A stretch of DNA of 64,000 nucleotides from Argentina anserina (lineage: Eukaryota > Streptophyta > Magnoliopsida > Rosales > Rosaceae): contig NW_026089420.1 in the NCBI RefSeq assembly GCF_933775445.1, positions 124,001-188,000 of the forward strand, read 5' to 3'. The position numbers and the translations under genes are program-made. This document shows, in pieces, positions 27,201-42,639 of this stretch. Under the pieces are notes generated by a model. It was not told the origin of the DNA and did no database searches. It saw nothing but the letters and a program-made list of their open reading frames with translations. The first letter of the stretch is position 1, and each line of letters opens with the position of its first letter.

Positions 27201-29592
27201 TGTAAAGATACTCAGTTTGAAAGAAACACACTCCCACACTTGTAAAACTCTCAAATTCAATAGAAACTCGCATCAGAAAGCCTTACAGAAAGATACTCAA
27301 ACGACAAATGAAAAGATACTCAATTGGAATAGTACAGATACGTAAACGATGTAAAGATACACAATTCGAATAGTAAAGATACGGAAACGATGTAAAGATA
27401 CACAATTGGAATAGTAAAGATACGCAAACGATGTAAAGATACTCAGTTTGAAAGAAACACACTCCCACACTTGCAAAACTCTCAAATACAATAGAAACTC
27501 GCATCCGAAGCCTTACAGAAAGATACTCAAACGACAAATGAAAAGATACACAATTGGAATAGTAAAGATACGCAAACGATGTAAAGATACACAATTGGAA
27601 TAGTAAACATACGCAAACGATGTAAAGATACTCAGTTTGAAAGAAACACACTCCCACACTTGCAAAACTCTCAAATACAATAGAAACTCGCATCAGAAGC
27701 CTTACAGAAAGATACTCAAACGAGAAATGAAAAGATACACAATTGGAATAGTAAAGATACGCAAACGATGTAAAGATACACAATTGGAATAGTAAACATA
27801 CGCAAACGATGTAAAGATACTCAGTTTGAAAGAAACACACTCCCACACTTGCAAAACTCTCAAATACAATAGAAACTCGCATCAGAAGCCTTACAGAAAG
27901 ATACTCAAACGAGAAATGAAAAGATACACAATTGGAATAGTAAAGATACGCAAACGATGTAAAGATACACAATTGGAATAGTAAAGATACGCAAACGATG
28001 TAAAGATACACAATTAAATAGTAAAGATACGGAAACGATGTAAAGATACACAATTGGAATAGTAAAGATACGCAAACGATGTAAAGATACTCAGTTTGAA
28101 AGAAACACACTCCCACACTTGCAAAACTCTCAAATTCAATAGAAACTCGCATCAGAAGACTTACAGAAAGATACTCAAACGAGAAATGAAAAGATACACA
28201 ATTGGAATAGTAAAGATACGCAAACGATGTAAAGATACACAATTGTAATAGTAAACATACGCAAACGATGTAAAGATACTCAGTTTGAAAGAAACACACT
28301 CCCACACTTGTAAAACTCTCAAATTCAATAGAAACTCGAATCAGAAAGCCTTACAGAAAGATACGCAAACGATGTAATGATACTCAGTTTGAAAGAAACA
28401 CACTCCCACACTTGTAAAACTCTCAAATTCAATAGAAACTCGAATCAGAAAGCCTTACAGAAAGATACTCAAATGAGAAATGAAAAGATACACAATTGGA
28501 ATAGTAAAGATACGCAAACGAGAAATGAAAAGATACACAATTGGAATAGTAAAGATACGCAAACGATGTAAAGATACACAATTGGAATAGTAAAGATACG
28601 TAAACTATGTAAAGATACTCAGTTTGAAAGAAACACACTCCCACACTTGCAAAACTCTCAAATTCAATAGAAACTCGCATCAGAAAGCCTTACAGAAAGA
28701 TACTCAAACGAGAAATGAAAAGTAAACAATTGGAATAGTAAAGATACGCAAACGATGTAAAGATACACAATTGGAATAGTAAACATACGCAAACGATGTA
28801 AAGATACTCAGTTTGAAAGAAACACACTCCCACACTTGCAAAACTCTCAAATTCAATAGAAACTCGCATCAGAAAGCCTTACAGAAAGATACTCAAACGA
28901 GAAATGAAAAGTAAACAATTGGAATAGTAAAGATACGCAAACGATGTAAAGATACACAATTGGAATAGTAAACATACGCAAACGATGTAAAGATACTCAG
29001 TTTGAAAGAAACACACTCCCACACTTGCAAAACTCTCAAATTCAATAGAAACTCGCATCAGAAAGCCTCAGAAAGATACTCAAACGAAAAGTGAAAAGAT
29101 ACTCAATTGGAATAGTAAAGATACGTAAACGATGTAAAGATACACAATTGGAATAGTAAAGATACGCAAACGATGTAAAGATACACAATTGGAATAGTAA
29201 AGATACGCAAACGATGTAAAGATACACAATTAAATAGTAAAGATACGGAAACGATGTAAAGATACACAATTGGAATAGTAAAGATACGCAAACGATGTAA
29301 AGATACTCAGTTTGAAAGAAACACACTCCCACACTTGCAAAACTCTCAAATTCAATAGAAACTCGCACCAGAAGACTTACAGAAAGATACTCAAACGAGA
29401 AATGAAAAGATACACAATTGGAATAGTAAAGATACGCAAACGATGTAAAGATACACAATTGTAATAGTAAAGATACGCAAACGATGTAATGATACTCAGT
29501 TTGAAAGAAACACACTCCCACACTTGTAAAACTCTCAAATTCAATAGAAACTCGAATCAGAAAGCCTTACAGAAAGATACGCAAACGATGTA

Positions 29593-32500
29593 ATGATACT
29601 CAGTTTGAAAGAAACACACTCCCACACTTGTAAAACTCTCAAATTCAATAGAAACTCGAATCAGAAAGCCTTACAGAAAGATACTCAAACGAGAAATGAA
29701 AAGATACACAATTGGAATAGTAAAGATACGCAAACGAGAAATGAAAAGATACACAATTGGAATAGTAAAGATACGCAAACGATGTAAAGATACACAATTG
29801 GAATAGTAAAGATACGTAAACTATGTAAAGATACTCAGTTTGAAAGAAACACACTCCCACACTTGCAAAACTCTCAAATTCAATAGAAACTCGCATCAGA
29901 AAGCCTTACAGAAAGATACTCAAACGAGAAATGAAAAGTACACAATTGGAATAGTAAAGATACGCAAACGATGTAAAGATACACAATTGGAATAGTAAAC
30001 ATACGCAAACGATGTAAAGATACTCAGTTTGAAAGAAACACACTCCCACACTTGCAAAACTCTCAAATTCAATAGAAACTCGCATCAGAAAGCCTCAGAA
30101 AGATACTCAAACGAAAAGTGAAAAGATACTCAATTGGAATAGTAAAGATACGTAAACGATGTAAAGATACACAATTGGAATAGTAAAGATACGCAAACGA
30201 TGTAAAGATACACAATTGGAATAGTAAAGATACGCAAACGATGTAAAGATACTCAGTTTGAAAGAAACACACTCCCACACTTGTAAAACTCTCAAATTCA
30301 ATAGAAACTCGCATCAGAAAGCCTTACAGAAAGATACTCAAACGACAAATGAAAAGATACTCAATTGGAATAGTACAGATACGTAAACGATGTAAAGATA
30401 CACAATTCGAATAGTAAAGATACGGAAACGATGTAAAGATACACAATTGGAATAGTAAAGATACGCAAACGATGTAAAGATACTCAGTTTGAAAGAAACA
30501 CACTCCCACACTTGCAAAACTCTCAAATACAATAGAAACTCGCATCCGAAGCCTTACAGAAAGATACTCAAACGAGAAATGAAAAGATACACAATTGGAA
30601 TAGTAAAGATACGCAAACGATGTAAAGATACACAATTGGAATAGTAAACATACGCAAACGATGTAAAGATACTCAGTTTGAAAGAAACACACTCCCACAC
30701 TTGCAAAACTCTCAAATACAATAGAAACTCGCATCAGAAGCCTTACAGAAAGATACTCAAACGAGAAATGAAAAGATACACAATTGGAATAGTAAAGATA
30801 CGCAAACGATGTAAAGATACACAATTGGAATAGTAAACATACGCAAACGATGTAAAGATACTCAGTTTGAAAGAAACACACTCCCACACTTGCAAAACTC
30901 TCAAATACAATAGAAACTCGCATCAGAAGCCTTACAGAAAGATACTCAAACGAGAAATGAAAAGATACACAATTGGAATAGTAAAGATACGCAAACGATG
31001 TAAAGATACACAATTGGAATAGTAAAGATACGCAAACGATGTAAAGATACACAATTAAATAGTAAAGATACGGAAACGATGTAAAGATACACAATTGGAA
31101 TAGTAAAGATACGCAAACGATGTAAAGATACTCAGTTTGAAAGAAACACACTCCCACACTTGCAAAACTCTCAAATTCAATAGAAACTCGCATCAGAAGA
31201 CTTACAGAAAGATACTCAAACGAGAAATGAAAAGATACACAATTGGAATAGTAAAGATACGCAAACGATGTAAAGATACACAATTGTAATAGTAAAGATA
31301 CGCAAACGATGTAATGATACTCAGTTTGAAAGAAACACACTCCCACACTTGTAAAACTCTCAAATTCAATAGAAACTCGAATCAGAAAGCCTTACAGAAA
31401 GATACGCAAACGATGTAATGATACTCAGTTTGAAAGAAACACACTCCCACACTTGTAAAACTCTCAAATTCAATAGAAACTCGAATCAGAAAGCCTTACA
31501 GAAAGATACTCAAATGAGAAATGAAAAGATACACAATTGGAATAGTAAAGATACGCAAACGAGAAATGAAAAGATACACAATTGGAATAGTAAAGATACG
31601 CAAACGATGTAAAGATACACAATTGGAATAGTAAAGATACGTAAACTATGTAAAGATACTCAGTTTGAAAGAAACACACTCCCACACTTGCAAAACTCTC
31701 AAATTCAATAGAAACTCGCATCAGAAAGCCTTACAGAAAGATACTCAAACGAGAAATGAAAAGTAAACAATTGGAATAGTAAAGATACGCAAACGATGTA
31801 AAGATACACAATTGGAATAGTAAACATACGCAAACGATGTAAAGATACTCAGTTTGAAAGAAACACACTCCCACACTTGCAAAACTCTCAAATTCAATAG
31901 AAACTCGCATCAGAAAGCCTTACAGAAAGATACTCAAACGAGAAATGAAAAGTAAACAATTGGAATAGTAAAGATACGCAAACGATGTAAAGATACACAA
32001 TTGGAATAGTAAACATACGCAAACGATGTAAAGATACTCAGTTTGAAAGAAACACACTCCCACACTTGCAAAACTCTCAAATTCAATAGAAACTCGCATC
32101 AGAAAGCCTCAGAAAGATACTCAAACGAAAAGTGAAAAGATACTCAATTGGAATAGTAAAGATACGTAAACGATGTAAAGATACACAATTGGAATAGTAA
32201 AGATACGCAAACGATGTAAAGATACACAATTGGAATAGTAAAGATACGCAAACGATGTAAAGTTACTCAGTTTGAAAGAAACACACTCCCACACTTGTAA
32301 AACTCTCAAATTCAATAGAAACTCGCATCAGAAAGCCTTACAGAAAGATACTCAAACGACAAATGAAAAGATACTCAATTGGAATAGTACAGATACGTAA
32401 ACGATGTAAAGATACACAATTCGAATAGTAAAGATACGGAAACGATGTAAAGATACACAATTAGAATAGTAAAGATACGCAAACGATGTAAAGATACTCA

Positions 32501-35500
32501 GTTTGAAAGAAACACACTCCCACACTTGCAAAACTCTCAAATACAATAGAAACTCGCATCCGAAGCCTTACAGAAAGATACTCAAACGAGAAATGAAAAG
32601 ATACACAATTGGAATAGTAAAGATACGCAAACGATGTAAAGATACACAATTGGAATAGTAAACATACGCAAACGATGTAAAGATACTCAGTTTGAAAGAA
32701 ACACACTCCCACACTTGCAAAACTCTCAAATACAATAGAAACTCGCATCAGAAGCCTTACAGAAAGATACTCAAACGAGAAATGAAAAGATACACAATTG
32801 GAATAGTAAAGATACGCAAACGATGTAAAGATACACAATTGGAATAGTAAACATACGCAAACGATGTAAAGATACTCAGTTTGAAAGAAACACACTCCCA
32901 CACTTGCAAAACTCTCAAATACAATAGAAACTCGCATCAGAAGCCTTACAGAAAGATACTCAAACGAGAAATGAAAAGATACACAATTGGAATAGTAAAG
33001 ATACGCAAACGATGTAAAGATACACAATTGGAATAGTAAAGATACGCAAACGATGTAAAGATACACAATTAAATAGTAAAGATACGGAAACGATGTAAAG
33101 ATACACAATTGGAATAGTAAAGATACGCAAACGATGTAAAGATACTCAGTTTGAAAGAAACACACTCCCACACTTGCAAAACTCTCAAATTCAATAGAAA
33201 CTCGCATCAGAAAGCCTTACAGAAAGATACTCAAACGAGAAATGAAAAGTACACAATTGGAATAGTAAAGATACGCAAACGATGTAAAGATACACAATTG
33301 TAATAGTAAAGATACGCAAACGATGTAATGATACTCAGTTTGAAAGAAACACACTCCCACACTTGTAAAACTCTCAAATTCAATAGAAACTCGAATCAGA
33401 AAGCCTTACAGAAAGATACGCAAACGATGTAATGATACTCAGTTTGAAAGAAACACACTCCCACACTTGTAAAACTCTCAAATTCAATAGAAACTCGAAT
33501 CAGAAAGCCTTACAGAAAGATACTCAAACGAGAAATGAAAAGATACACAATTGGAATAGTAAAGATACGCAAACGAGAAATGAAAAGATACACAATTGGA
33601 ATAGTAAAGATACGCAAACGATGTAAAGATACACAATTGGAATAGTAAAGATACGTAAACTATGTAAAGATACTCAGTTTGAAAGAAACACACTCCCACA
33701 CTTGCAAAACTCTCAAATTCAATAGAAACTCGCATCAGAAAGCCTTACAGAAAGATACTCAAACGAGAAATGAAAAGTACACAATTGGAATAGTAAAGAT
33801 ACGCAAACGATGTAAAGATACACAATTGGAATAGTAAACATACGCAAACGATGTAAAGATACTCAGTTTGAAAGAAACACACTCCCACACTTGCAAAACT
33901 CTGAAATTCAATAGAAACTCGCATCAGAAAGCCTCAGAAAGATACTCAAACGAAAAATGAAAAGATACTCAATTGGAATAGTAAAGATACGCAAACGATG
34001 TAAAGATACACAATTGGAATAGTAAAGATACGCAAACGATGTAAAGATACTCAGTTTGAAAGAAACACACTCCCACACTTGTAAAACTCTCAAATTCAAT
34101 AGAAACTCGCATCAGAAAGCCTTACAGAAAGATACTCAAACGACAAATGAAAAGATACTCAATTGGAATAGTACAGATACGTAAACGATGTAAAGATACA
34201 CAATTCGAATAGTAAAGATATGGAAACGATGTAAAGATACACAATTGGAATAGTAAAGATACGCAAACGATGTAAAGATACTCAGTTTGAAAGAAACACA
34301 CTCCCACACTTGCAAAACTCTCAAATACAATAGAAACTCGCATCAGAAGCCTTACAGAAAGATACTCAAACGAGAAATGAAAAGATACACAATTGGAATA
34401 GTAAAGATACGCAAACGATGTAAAGATACACAATTGGAATAGTAAACATACGCAAACGATGTAAAGATACTCAGTTTGAAAGAAACACACTCCCACACTT
34501 GCAAAACTCTCAAATTCAATAGAAACTCGCATCAGAAAGCCTTACAGAAAGATACTCAAACGAGAAATGAAAAGATACTCAATTGGAATAGTACAGATAC
34601 GTAAACGATGTAAAGATACACAATTCGAATAGTAAAGATACGGAAACGATGTAAAGATACACAATTGGAATAGTAAAGATACGCAAACGATGTAAAGATA
34701 CTCAGTTTGAAAGAAACACACTCCCACACTTGCAAAACTCTCAAATTCAATAGAAACTCGCATCAGAAGACTTACAGAAAGATACTCAAACGAGAAATGA
34801 AAAGATAAACAATTGGAATAGTAAAGATACGCAAACGATGTAAAGATACACAATTGGAATAGTAAAGATACGCAAACGATGTAAAGATACTCAGTTTGAA
34901 AGAAACACACTCCCACACTTGCAAAACTCTCAAATTCAATAGAAACTCGCATCAGAAGCCTTACAGAAAGATACTCAAACGAGAAATGAAAACATACACA
35001 ATTGGAATAGTAAAGATACGCAAACGATGTAAAGATACACAATTGGAATAGTAAACATACGCAAACGATGTAAAGATACTCAGTTTGAAAGAAACACACT
35101 CCCACACTTGCAAAACTCTGAAATTCAATAGAAACTCGCATCAGAAACATTACAGAAAGATACTCAAACGAGAAATGAAAAGATACTGAATTGGAATAGT
35201 AAAGATACGCAAACGATGTAAAGATACACAATTGGAATAGTAAAGATACGCAAACGATGTAAAGATACACAATTAAATAGTAAAGATACGGAAACGATGT
35301 AAAGATACACAATTGGAATAGTAAAGATACGCAAACGATGTAAAGATACTCAGTTTGAAAGAAACACACTCCCACACTTGCAAAACTCTCAAATTCAATA
35401 GAAACTCGCATCAGAAGACTTACAGAAAGATACTCAAACGAGAAATGAAAAGATACACAATTGGAATAGTAAAGATACGCAAACGATGTAAAGATACACA

Positions 35501-35635
35501 ATTGTAATAGTAAAGATACGCAAACGATGTAATGATACTCAGTTTGAAAGAAACACACTCCCACACTTGTAAAACTCTCAAATTCAATAGAAACTCGAAT
35601 CAGAAAGCCTTACAGAAAGATACGCAAACGATGTA
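29593..35635. repeat. About 6-kb higher-order block, copy 1
   Basis: This block corresponds to 35,636-41,573. The offset is 6,043 bp at the start, 6,042 bp in the middle and 5,938 bp after about 33.4 kb. The 104-bp step comes from one extra compact unit near 33,342-33,445 that is absent in copy 2. Homology also extends leftward: 26,552-28,850 matches 29,593-31,890 at 3,041 bp. Confidence 0.87.
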
Positions 35636-38600
35636 ATGATACTCAGTTTGAAAGAAACACACTCCCACACTTGTAAAACTCTCAAATTCAATAGAAACTC
35701 GAATCAGAAAGCCTTACAGAAAGATACTCAAACGAGAAATGAAAAGATACACAATTGGAATAGTAAAGATACGCAAACGAGAAATGAAAAGATACACAAT
35801 TGGAATAGTAAAGATACGCAAACGATGTAAAGATACACAATTGGAATAGTAAAGATACGTAAACTATGTAAAGATACTCAGTTTGAAAGAAACACACTCC
35901 CACACTTGCAAAACTCTCAAATTCAATAGAAACTCGCATCAGAAAGCCTTACAGAAAGATACTCAAACGAGAAATGAAAAGTACACAATTGGAATAGTAA
36001 AGATACGCAAACGATGTAAAGATACACAATTGGAATAGTAAACATACGCAAACGATGTAAAGATACTCAGTTTGAAAGAAACACACTCCCACACTTGCAA
36101 AACTCTCAAATTCAATAGAAACTCGCATCAGAAAGCCTCAGAAAGATACTCAAACGAAAAGTGAAAAGATACTCAATTGGAATAGTAAAGATATGCAAAC
36201 GATGTAAAGATACACAATTGGAATAGTTAAGATACGCAAACGATGTAAAGATACACAATTGGAATAGTAAAGATACGCAAACGATGTACAGATACTCAGT
36301 TTGAAAAAAACACACTCCCACACTTGTAAAACTCTCAAATTCAATAGAAACTCGCATCAGAAAGCCTTACAGAAAGATACTCAAACGACAAATGAAAAGA
36401 TACTCAATTGGAATAGTACAGATACGTAAACGATGTAAAGATACACAATTCGAATAGTAAAGATACGGAAACGATGTAAAGATACACAATTGGAATAGTA
36501 AAGATACGCAAACGATGTAAAGATACTCAGTTTGAAAGAAACACACTCCCACACTTGCAAAACTCTCAAATACAATAGAAACTCGCATCCGAAGCCTTAC
36601 AGAAAGATACTCAAACGAGAAATGAAAAGATACACAATTGGAATAGTAAAGATACGCAAACGATGTAAAGATACACAATTGGAATAGTAAACATACGCAA
36701 ACGATGTAAAGATACTCAGTTTGAAAGAAACACACTCCCACACTTGCAAAACTCTCAAATACAATAGAAACTCGCATCAGAAGCCTTACAGAAAGATACT
36801 CAAACGAGAAATGAAAAGATACACAATTGGAATAGTAAAGATACGCAAACGATGTAAAGATACACAATTGGAATAGTAAACATACGCAAACGATGTAAAG
36901 ATACTCAGTTTGAAAGAAACACACTCCCACACTTGCAAAACTCTCAAATACAATAGAAACTCGCATCAGAAGCCTTACAGAAAGATACTCAAACGAGAAA
37001 TGAAAAGATACACAATTGGAATAGTAAAGATACGCAAACGATGTAAAGATACACAATTGGAATAGTAAAGATACGCAAACGATGTAAAGATACACAATTA
37101 AATAGTAAAGATACGGAAACGATGTAAAGATACACAATTGGAATAGTAAAGATACGCAAACGATGTAAAGATACTCAGTTTGAAAGAAACACACTCCCAC
37201 ACTTGCAAAACTCTCAAATTCAATAGAAACTCGCATCAGAAGACTTACAGAAAGATACTCAAACGAGAAATGAAAAGATACACAATTGGAATAGTAAAGA
37301 TACGCAAACGATGTAAAGATACACAATTGTAATAGTAAAGATACGCAAACGATGTAATGATACTCAGTTTGAAAGAAACACACTCCCACACTTGTAAAAC
37401 TCTCAAATACAATAGAAACTCGCATCAGAAGCCTTACAGAAAGATACTCAAACGATGTAATGATACTCAGTTTGAAAGAAACACACTCCCACACTTGCAA
37501 AACTCTCAAATTCAATAGAAACTCGAATCAGAAAGCCTTACAGAAAGATACTCAAATGAGAAATGAAAAGATACACAATTGGAATAGTAAAGATACGCAA
37601 ACGAGAAATGAAAAGATACACAATTGGAATAGTAAAGATACGCAAACGATGTAAAGATACACAATTGGAATAGTAAAGATACGTAAACTATGTAAAGATA
37701 CTCAGTTTGAAAGAAACACACTCCCACACTTGCAAAACTCTCAAATTCAATAGAAACTCGCATCAGAAAGCCTTACAGAAAGATACTCAAACGAGAAATG
37801 AAAAGTAAACAATTGGAATAGTAAAGATACGCAAACGATGTAAAGATACACAATTGGAATAGTAAACATACGCAAACGATGTAAAGATACTCAGTTTGAA
37901 AGAAACACACTCCCACACTTGCAAAACTCTCAAATTCAATAGAAACTCGCATCAGAAAGCCTTACAGAAAGATACTCAAACGAGAAATGAAAAGTAAACA
38001 ATTGGAATAGTAAAGATACGCAAACGATGTAAAGATACACAATTGGAATAGTAAACATACGCAAACGATGTAAAGATACTCAGTTTGAAAGAAACACACT
38101 CCCACACTTGCAAAACTCTCAAATTCAATAGAAACTCGCATCAGAAAGCCTCAGAAAGATACTCAAACGAAAAGTGAAAAGATACTCAATTGGAATAGTA
38201 AAGATACGTAAACGATGTAAAGATACACAATTGGAATAGTAAAGATACGCAAACGATGTAAAGATACACAATTGGAATAGTAAAGATACGCAAACGATGT
38301 AAAGTTACTCAGTTTGAAAGAAACACACTCCCACACTTGTAAAACTCTCAAATTCAATAGAAACTCGCATCAGAAAGCCTTACAGAAAGATACTCAAACG
38401 ACAAATGAAAAGATACTCAATTGGAATAGTACAGATACGTAAACGATGTAAAGATACACAATTCGAATAGTAAAGATACGGAAACGATGTAAAGATACAC
38501 AATTAGAATAGTAAAGATACGCAAACGATGTAAAGATACTCAGTTTGAAAGAAACACACTCCCACACTTGCAAAACTCTCAAATACAATAGAAACTCGCA

Positions 38601-41573
38601 TCCGAAGCCTTACAGAAAGATACTCAAACGAGAAATGAAAAGATACACAATTGGAATAGTAAAGATACGCAAACGATGTAAAGATACACAATTGGAATAG
38701 TAAACATACGCAAACGATGTAAAGATACTCAGTTTGAAAGAAACACACTCCCACACTTGCAAAACTCTCAAATACAATAGAAACTCGCATCAGAAGCCTT
38801 ACAGAAAGATACTCAAACGAGAAATGAAAAGATACACAATTGGAATAGTAAAGATACGCAAACGATGTAAAGATACACAATTGGAATAGTAAACATACGC
38901 AAACGATGTAAAGATACTCAGTTTGAAAGAAACACACTCCCACACTTGCAAAACTCTCAAATACAATAGAAACTCGCATCAGAAGCCTTACAGAAAGATA
39001 CTCAAACGAGAAATGAAAAGATACACAATTGGAATAGTAAAGATACGCAAACGATGTAAAGATACACAATTGGAATAGTAAAGATACGCAAACGATGTAA
39101 AGATACACAATTAAATAGTAAAGATACGGAAACGATGTAAAGATACACAATTGGAATAGTAAAGATACGCAAACGATGTAAAGATACTCAGTTTGAAAGA
39201 AACACACTCCCACACTTGCAAAACTCTCAAATTCAATAGAAACTCGCATCAGAAAGCCTTACAGAAAGATACTCAAACGAGAAATGAAAAGTACACAATT
39301 GGAATAGTAAAGATACGCAAACGATGTAAAGATACACAATTGTAATAGTAAAGATACGCAAACGATGTAATGATACTCAGTTTGAAAGAAACACACTCCC
39401 ACACTTGTAAAACTCTCAAATTCAATAGAAACTCGAATCAGAAAGCCTTACAGAAAGATACTCAAACGAGAAATGAAAAGATACACAATTGGAATAGTAA
39501 AGATACGCAAACGAGAAATGAAAAGATACACAATTGGAATAGTAAAGATACGCAAACGATGTAAAGATACACAATTGGAATAGTAAAGATACGTAAACTA
39601 TGTAAAGATACTCAGTTTGAAAGAAACACACTCCCACACTTGCAAAACTCTCAAATTCAATAGAAACTCGCATCAGAAAGCCTTACAGAAAGATACTCAA
39701 ACGAGAAATGAAAAGTACACAATTGGAATAGTAAAGATACGCAAACGATGTAAAGATACACAATTGGAATAGTAAACATACGCAAACGATGTAAAGATAC
39801 TCAGTTTGAAAGAAACACACTCCCACACTTGCAAAACTCTGAAATTCAATAGAAACTCGCATCAGAAAGCCTCAGAAAGATACTCAAACGAAAAATGAAA
39901 AGATACTCAATTGGAATAGTAAAGATACGCAAACGATGTAAAGATACACAATTGGAATAGTAAAGATACGCAAACGATGTAAAGATACTCAGTTTGAAAG
40001 AAACACACTCCCACACTTGTAAAACTCTCAAATTCAATAGAAACTCGCATCAGAAAGCCTTACAGAAAGATACTCAAACGACAAATGAAAAGATACTCAA
40101 TTGGAATAGTACAGATACGTAAACGATGTAAAGATACACAATTCGAATAGTAAAGATATGGAAACGATGTAAAGATACACAATTGGAATAGTAAAGATAC
40201 GCAAACGATGTAAAGATACTCAGTTTGAAAGAAACACACTCCCACACTTGCAAAACTCTCAAATACAATAGAAACTCGCATCAGAAGCCTTACAGAAAGA
40301 TACTCAAACGAGAAATGAAAAGATACACAATTGGAATAGTAAAGATACGCAAACGATGTAAAGATACACAATTGGAATAGTAAACATACGCAAACGATGT
40401 AAAGATACTCAGTTTGAAAGAAACACACTCCCACACTTGCAAAACTCTCAAATTCAATAGAAACTCGCATCAGAAAGCCTTACAGAAAGATACTCAAACG
40501 AGAAATGAAAAGATACTCAATTGGAATAGTACAGATACGTAAACGATGTAAAGATACACAATTCGAATAGTAAAGATACGGAAACGATGTAAAGATACAC
40601 AATTGGAATAGTAAAGATACGCAAACGATGTAAAGATACTCAGTTTGAAAGAAACACACTCCCACACTTGCAAAACTCTCAAATTCAATAGAAACTCGCA
40701 TCAGAAGACTTACAGAAAGATACTCAAACGAGAAATGAAAAGATAAACAATTGGAATAGTAAAGATACGCAAACGATGTAAAGATACACAATTGGAATAG
40801 TAAAGATACGCAAACGATGTAAAGATACTCAGTTTGAAAGAAACACACTCCCACACTTGCAAAACTCTCAAATTCAATAGAAACTCGCATCAGAAGCCTT
40901 ACAGAAAGATACTCAAACGAGAAATGAAAACATACACAATTGGAATAGTAAAGATACGCAAACGATGTAAAGATACACAATTGGAATAGTAAACATACGC
41001 AAACGATGTAAAGATACTCAGTTTGAAAGAAACACACTCCCACACTTGCAAAACTCTGAAATTCAATAGAAACTCGCATCAGAAACATTACAGAAAGATA
41101 CTCAAACGAGAAATGAAAAGATACTGAATTGGAATAGTAAAGATACGCAAACGATGTAAAGATACACAATTGGAATAGTAAAGATACGCAAACGATGTAA
41201 AGATACACAATTAAATAGTAAAGATACGGAAACGATGTAAAGATACACAATTGGAATAGTAAAGATACGCAAACGATGTAAAGATACTCAGTTTGAAAGA
41301 AACACACTCCCACACTTGCAAAACTCTCAAATTCAATAGAAACTCGCATCAGAAGACTTACAGAAAGATACTCAAACGAGAAATGAAAAGATACACAATT
41401 GGAATAGTAAAGATACGCAAACGATGTAAAGATACACAATTGTAATAGTAAAGATACGCAAACGATGTAATGATACTCAGTTTGAAAGAAACACACTCCC
41501 ACACTTGTAAAACTCTCAAATTCAATAGAAACTCGAATCAGAAAGCCTTACAGAAAGATACGCAAACGATGTA
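35636..41573. repeat. About 6-kb higher-order block, copy 2
   Basis: This is the second copy of the 29,593-35,635 block. A third copy begins at 41,574 and is the one split by the retrotransposon at 42,640. Copy-specific changes include GAAAAAAACAC near 36,305 and a rearranged short segment near 37,380-37,460. Confidence 0.87.
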
Positions 41574-42634
41574 ATGATACTCAGTTTGAAAGAAACACAC
41601 TCCCACACTTGTAAAACTCTCAAATTCAATAGAAACTCGAATCAGAAAGCCTTACAGAAAGATACTCAAACGAGAAATGAAAAGATACACAATTGGAATA
41701 GTAAAGATACGCAAACGAGAAATGAAAAGATACACAATTGGAATAGTAAAGATACGCAAACGATGTAAAGATACACAATTGGAATAGTAAAGATACGTAA
41801 ACTATGTAAAGATACTCAGTTTGAAAGAAACACACTCCCACACTTGCAAAACTCTCAAATTCAATAGAAACTCGCATCAGAAAGCCTTACAGAAAGATAC
41901 TCAAACGAGAAATGAAAAGTACACAATTGGAATAGTAAAGATACGCAAACGATGTAAAGATACACAATTGGAATAGTAAACATACGCAAACGATGTAAAG
42001 ATACTCAGTTTGAAAGAAACACACTCCCACACTTGCAAAACTCTCAAATTCAATAGAAACTCGCATCAGAAAGCCTCAGAAAGATACTCAAACGAAAAGT
42101 GAAAAGATACTCAATTGGAATAGTAAAGATACGTAAACGATGTAAAGATACACAATTGGAATAGTAAAGATACGCAAACGATGTAAAGATACACAATTGG
42201 AATAGTAAAGATACGCAAACGATGTACAGATACTCAGTTTGAAAGAAACACACTCCCACACTTGTAAAACTCTCAAATTCAATAGAAACTCGCATCAGAA
42301 AGCCTTACAGAAAGATACTCAAACGACAAATGAAAAGATACTCAATTGGAATAGTACAGATACGTAAACGATGTAAAGATACACAATTCGAATAGTAAAG
42401 ATACGGAAACGATGTAAAGATACACAATTGGAATAGTAAAGATACGCAAACGATGTAAAGATACTCAGTTTGAAAGAAACACACTCCCACACTTGCAAAA
42501 CTCTCAAATACAATAGAAACTCGCATCCGAAGCCTTACAGAAAGATACTCAAACGAGAAATGAAAAGATACACAATTGGAATAGTAAAGATACGCAAACG
42601 ATGTAAAGATACACAATTGGAATAGTAAACATAC

Positions 42635-42639
42635 GCAAA
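42635..42639. repeat. Target-site duplication, left copy (GCAAA)
   Basis: GCAAA directly precedes the left LTR and is repeated directly after the right LTR. It lies in the second half of a satellite A module (ATACGCAAACG), so the insertion target was an ordinary A module. Confidence 0.93.

Larger units (their letters stand above)
1..42639. repeat. Satellite DNA array, left part (A/B modular tandem repeat)
   Basis: The whole stretch is one tandem array with no intervening unique DNA. It alternates a 41-bp module A (starts GATACACAATTGG, ends CGATGTAAA) with a roughly 107-bp module B (starts GATACTCAGTTTG, carries CCCACACTTGC, ends CGAGAAATGAAAA). All modules read in the same direction. The plus strand is A-rich: one A module has 20 A against 8 T and is 68% A+T. 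The array runs off the left edge of the window, so its true length is unknown. Its sequence variants divide it into domains listed separately. I do not recognise the family by name. A satellite role in centromeric or pericentromeric heterochromatin is inference from the architecture only. Confidence 0.97.
22030..42639. repeat. Satellite domain 4, left section
   Basis: From about 22,030 a new variant set appears together: CGACAAATG at the end of B, GTACAGATACGTAAACG and ATTCGAATAG in the A modules, ATTAAATAG in short A modules, and GCCTCAGAAAG (2 bp lost from GCCTTACAGAAAG). These recur to the end of the window, so the domain continues beyond the retrotransposon. The sharp onset marks a boundary between separately homogenised arrays. 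Confidence 0.8.

Noticed and set aside
1..42639. CRISPR array (short direct repeats at regular spacing)
   Set aside because: The sequences between repeats are themselves repeated, unit lengths are far too variable, there are no cas genes, and the context is a plant nuclear satellite.
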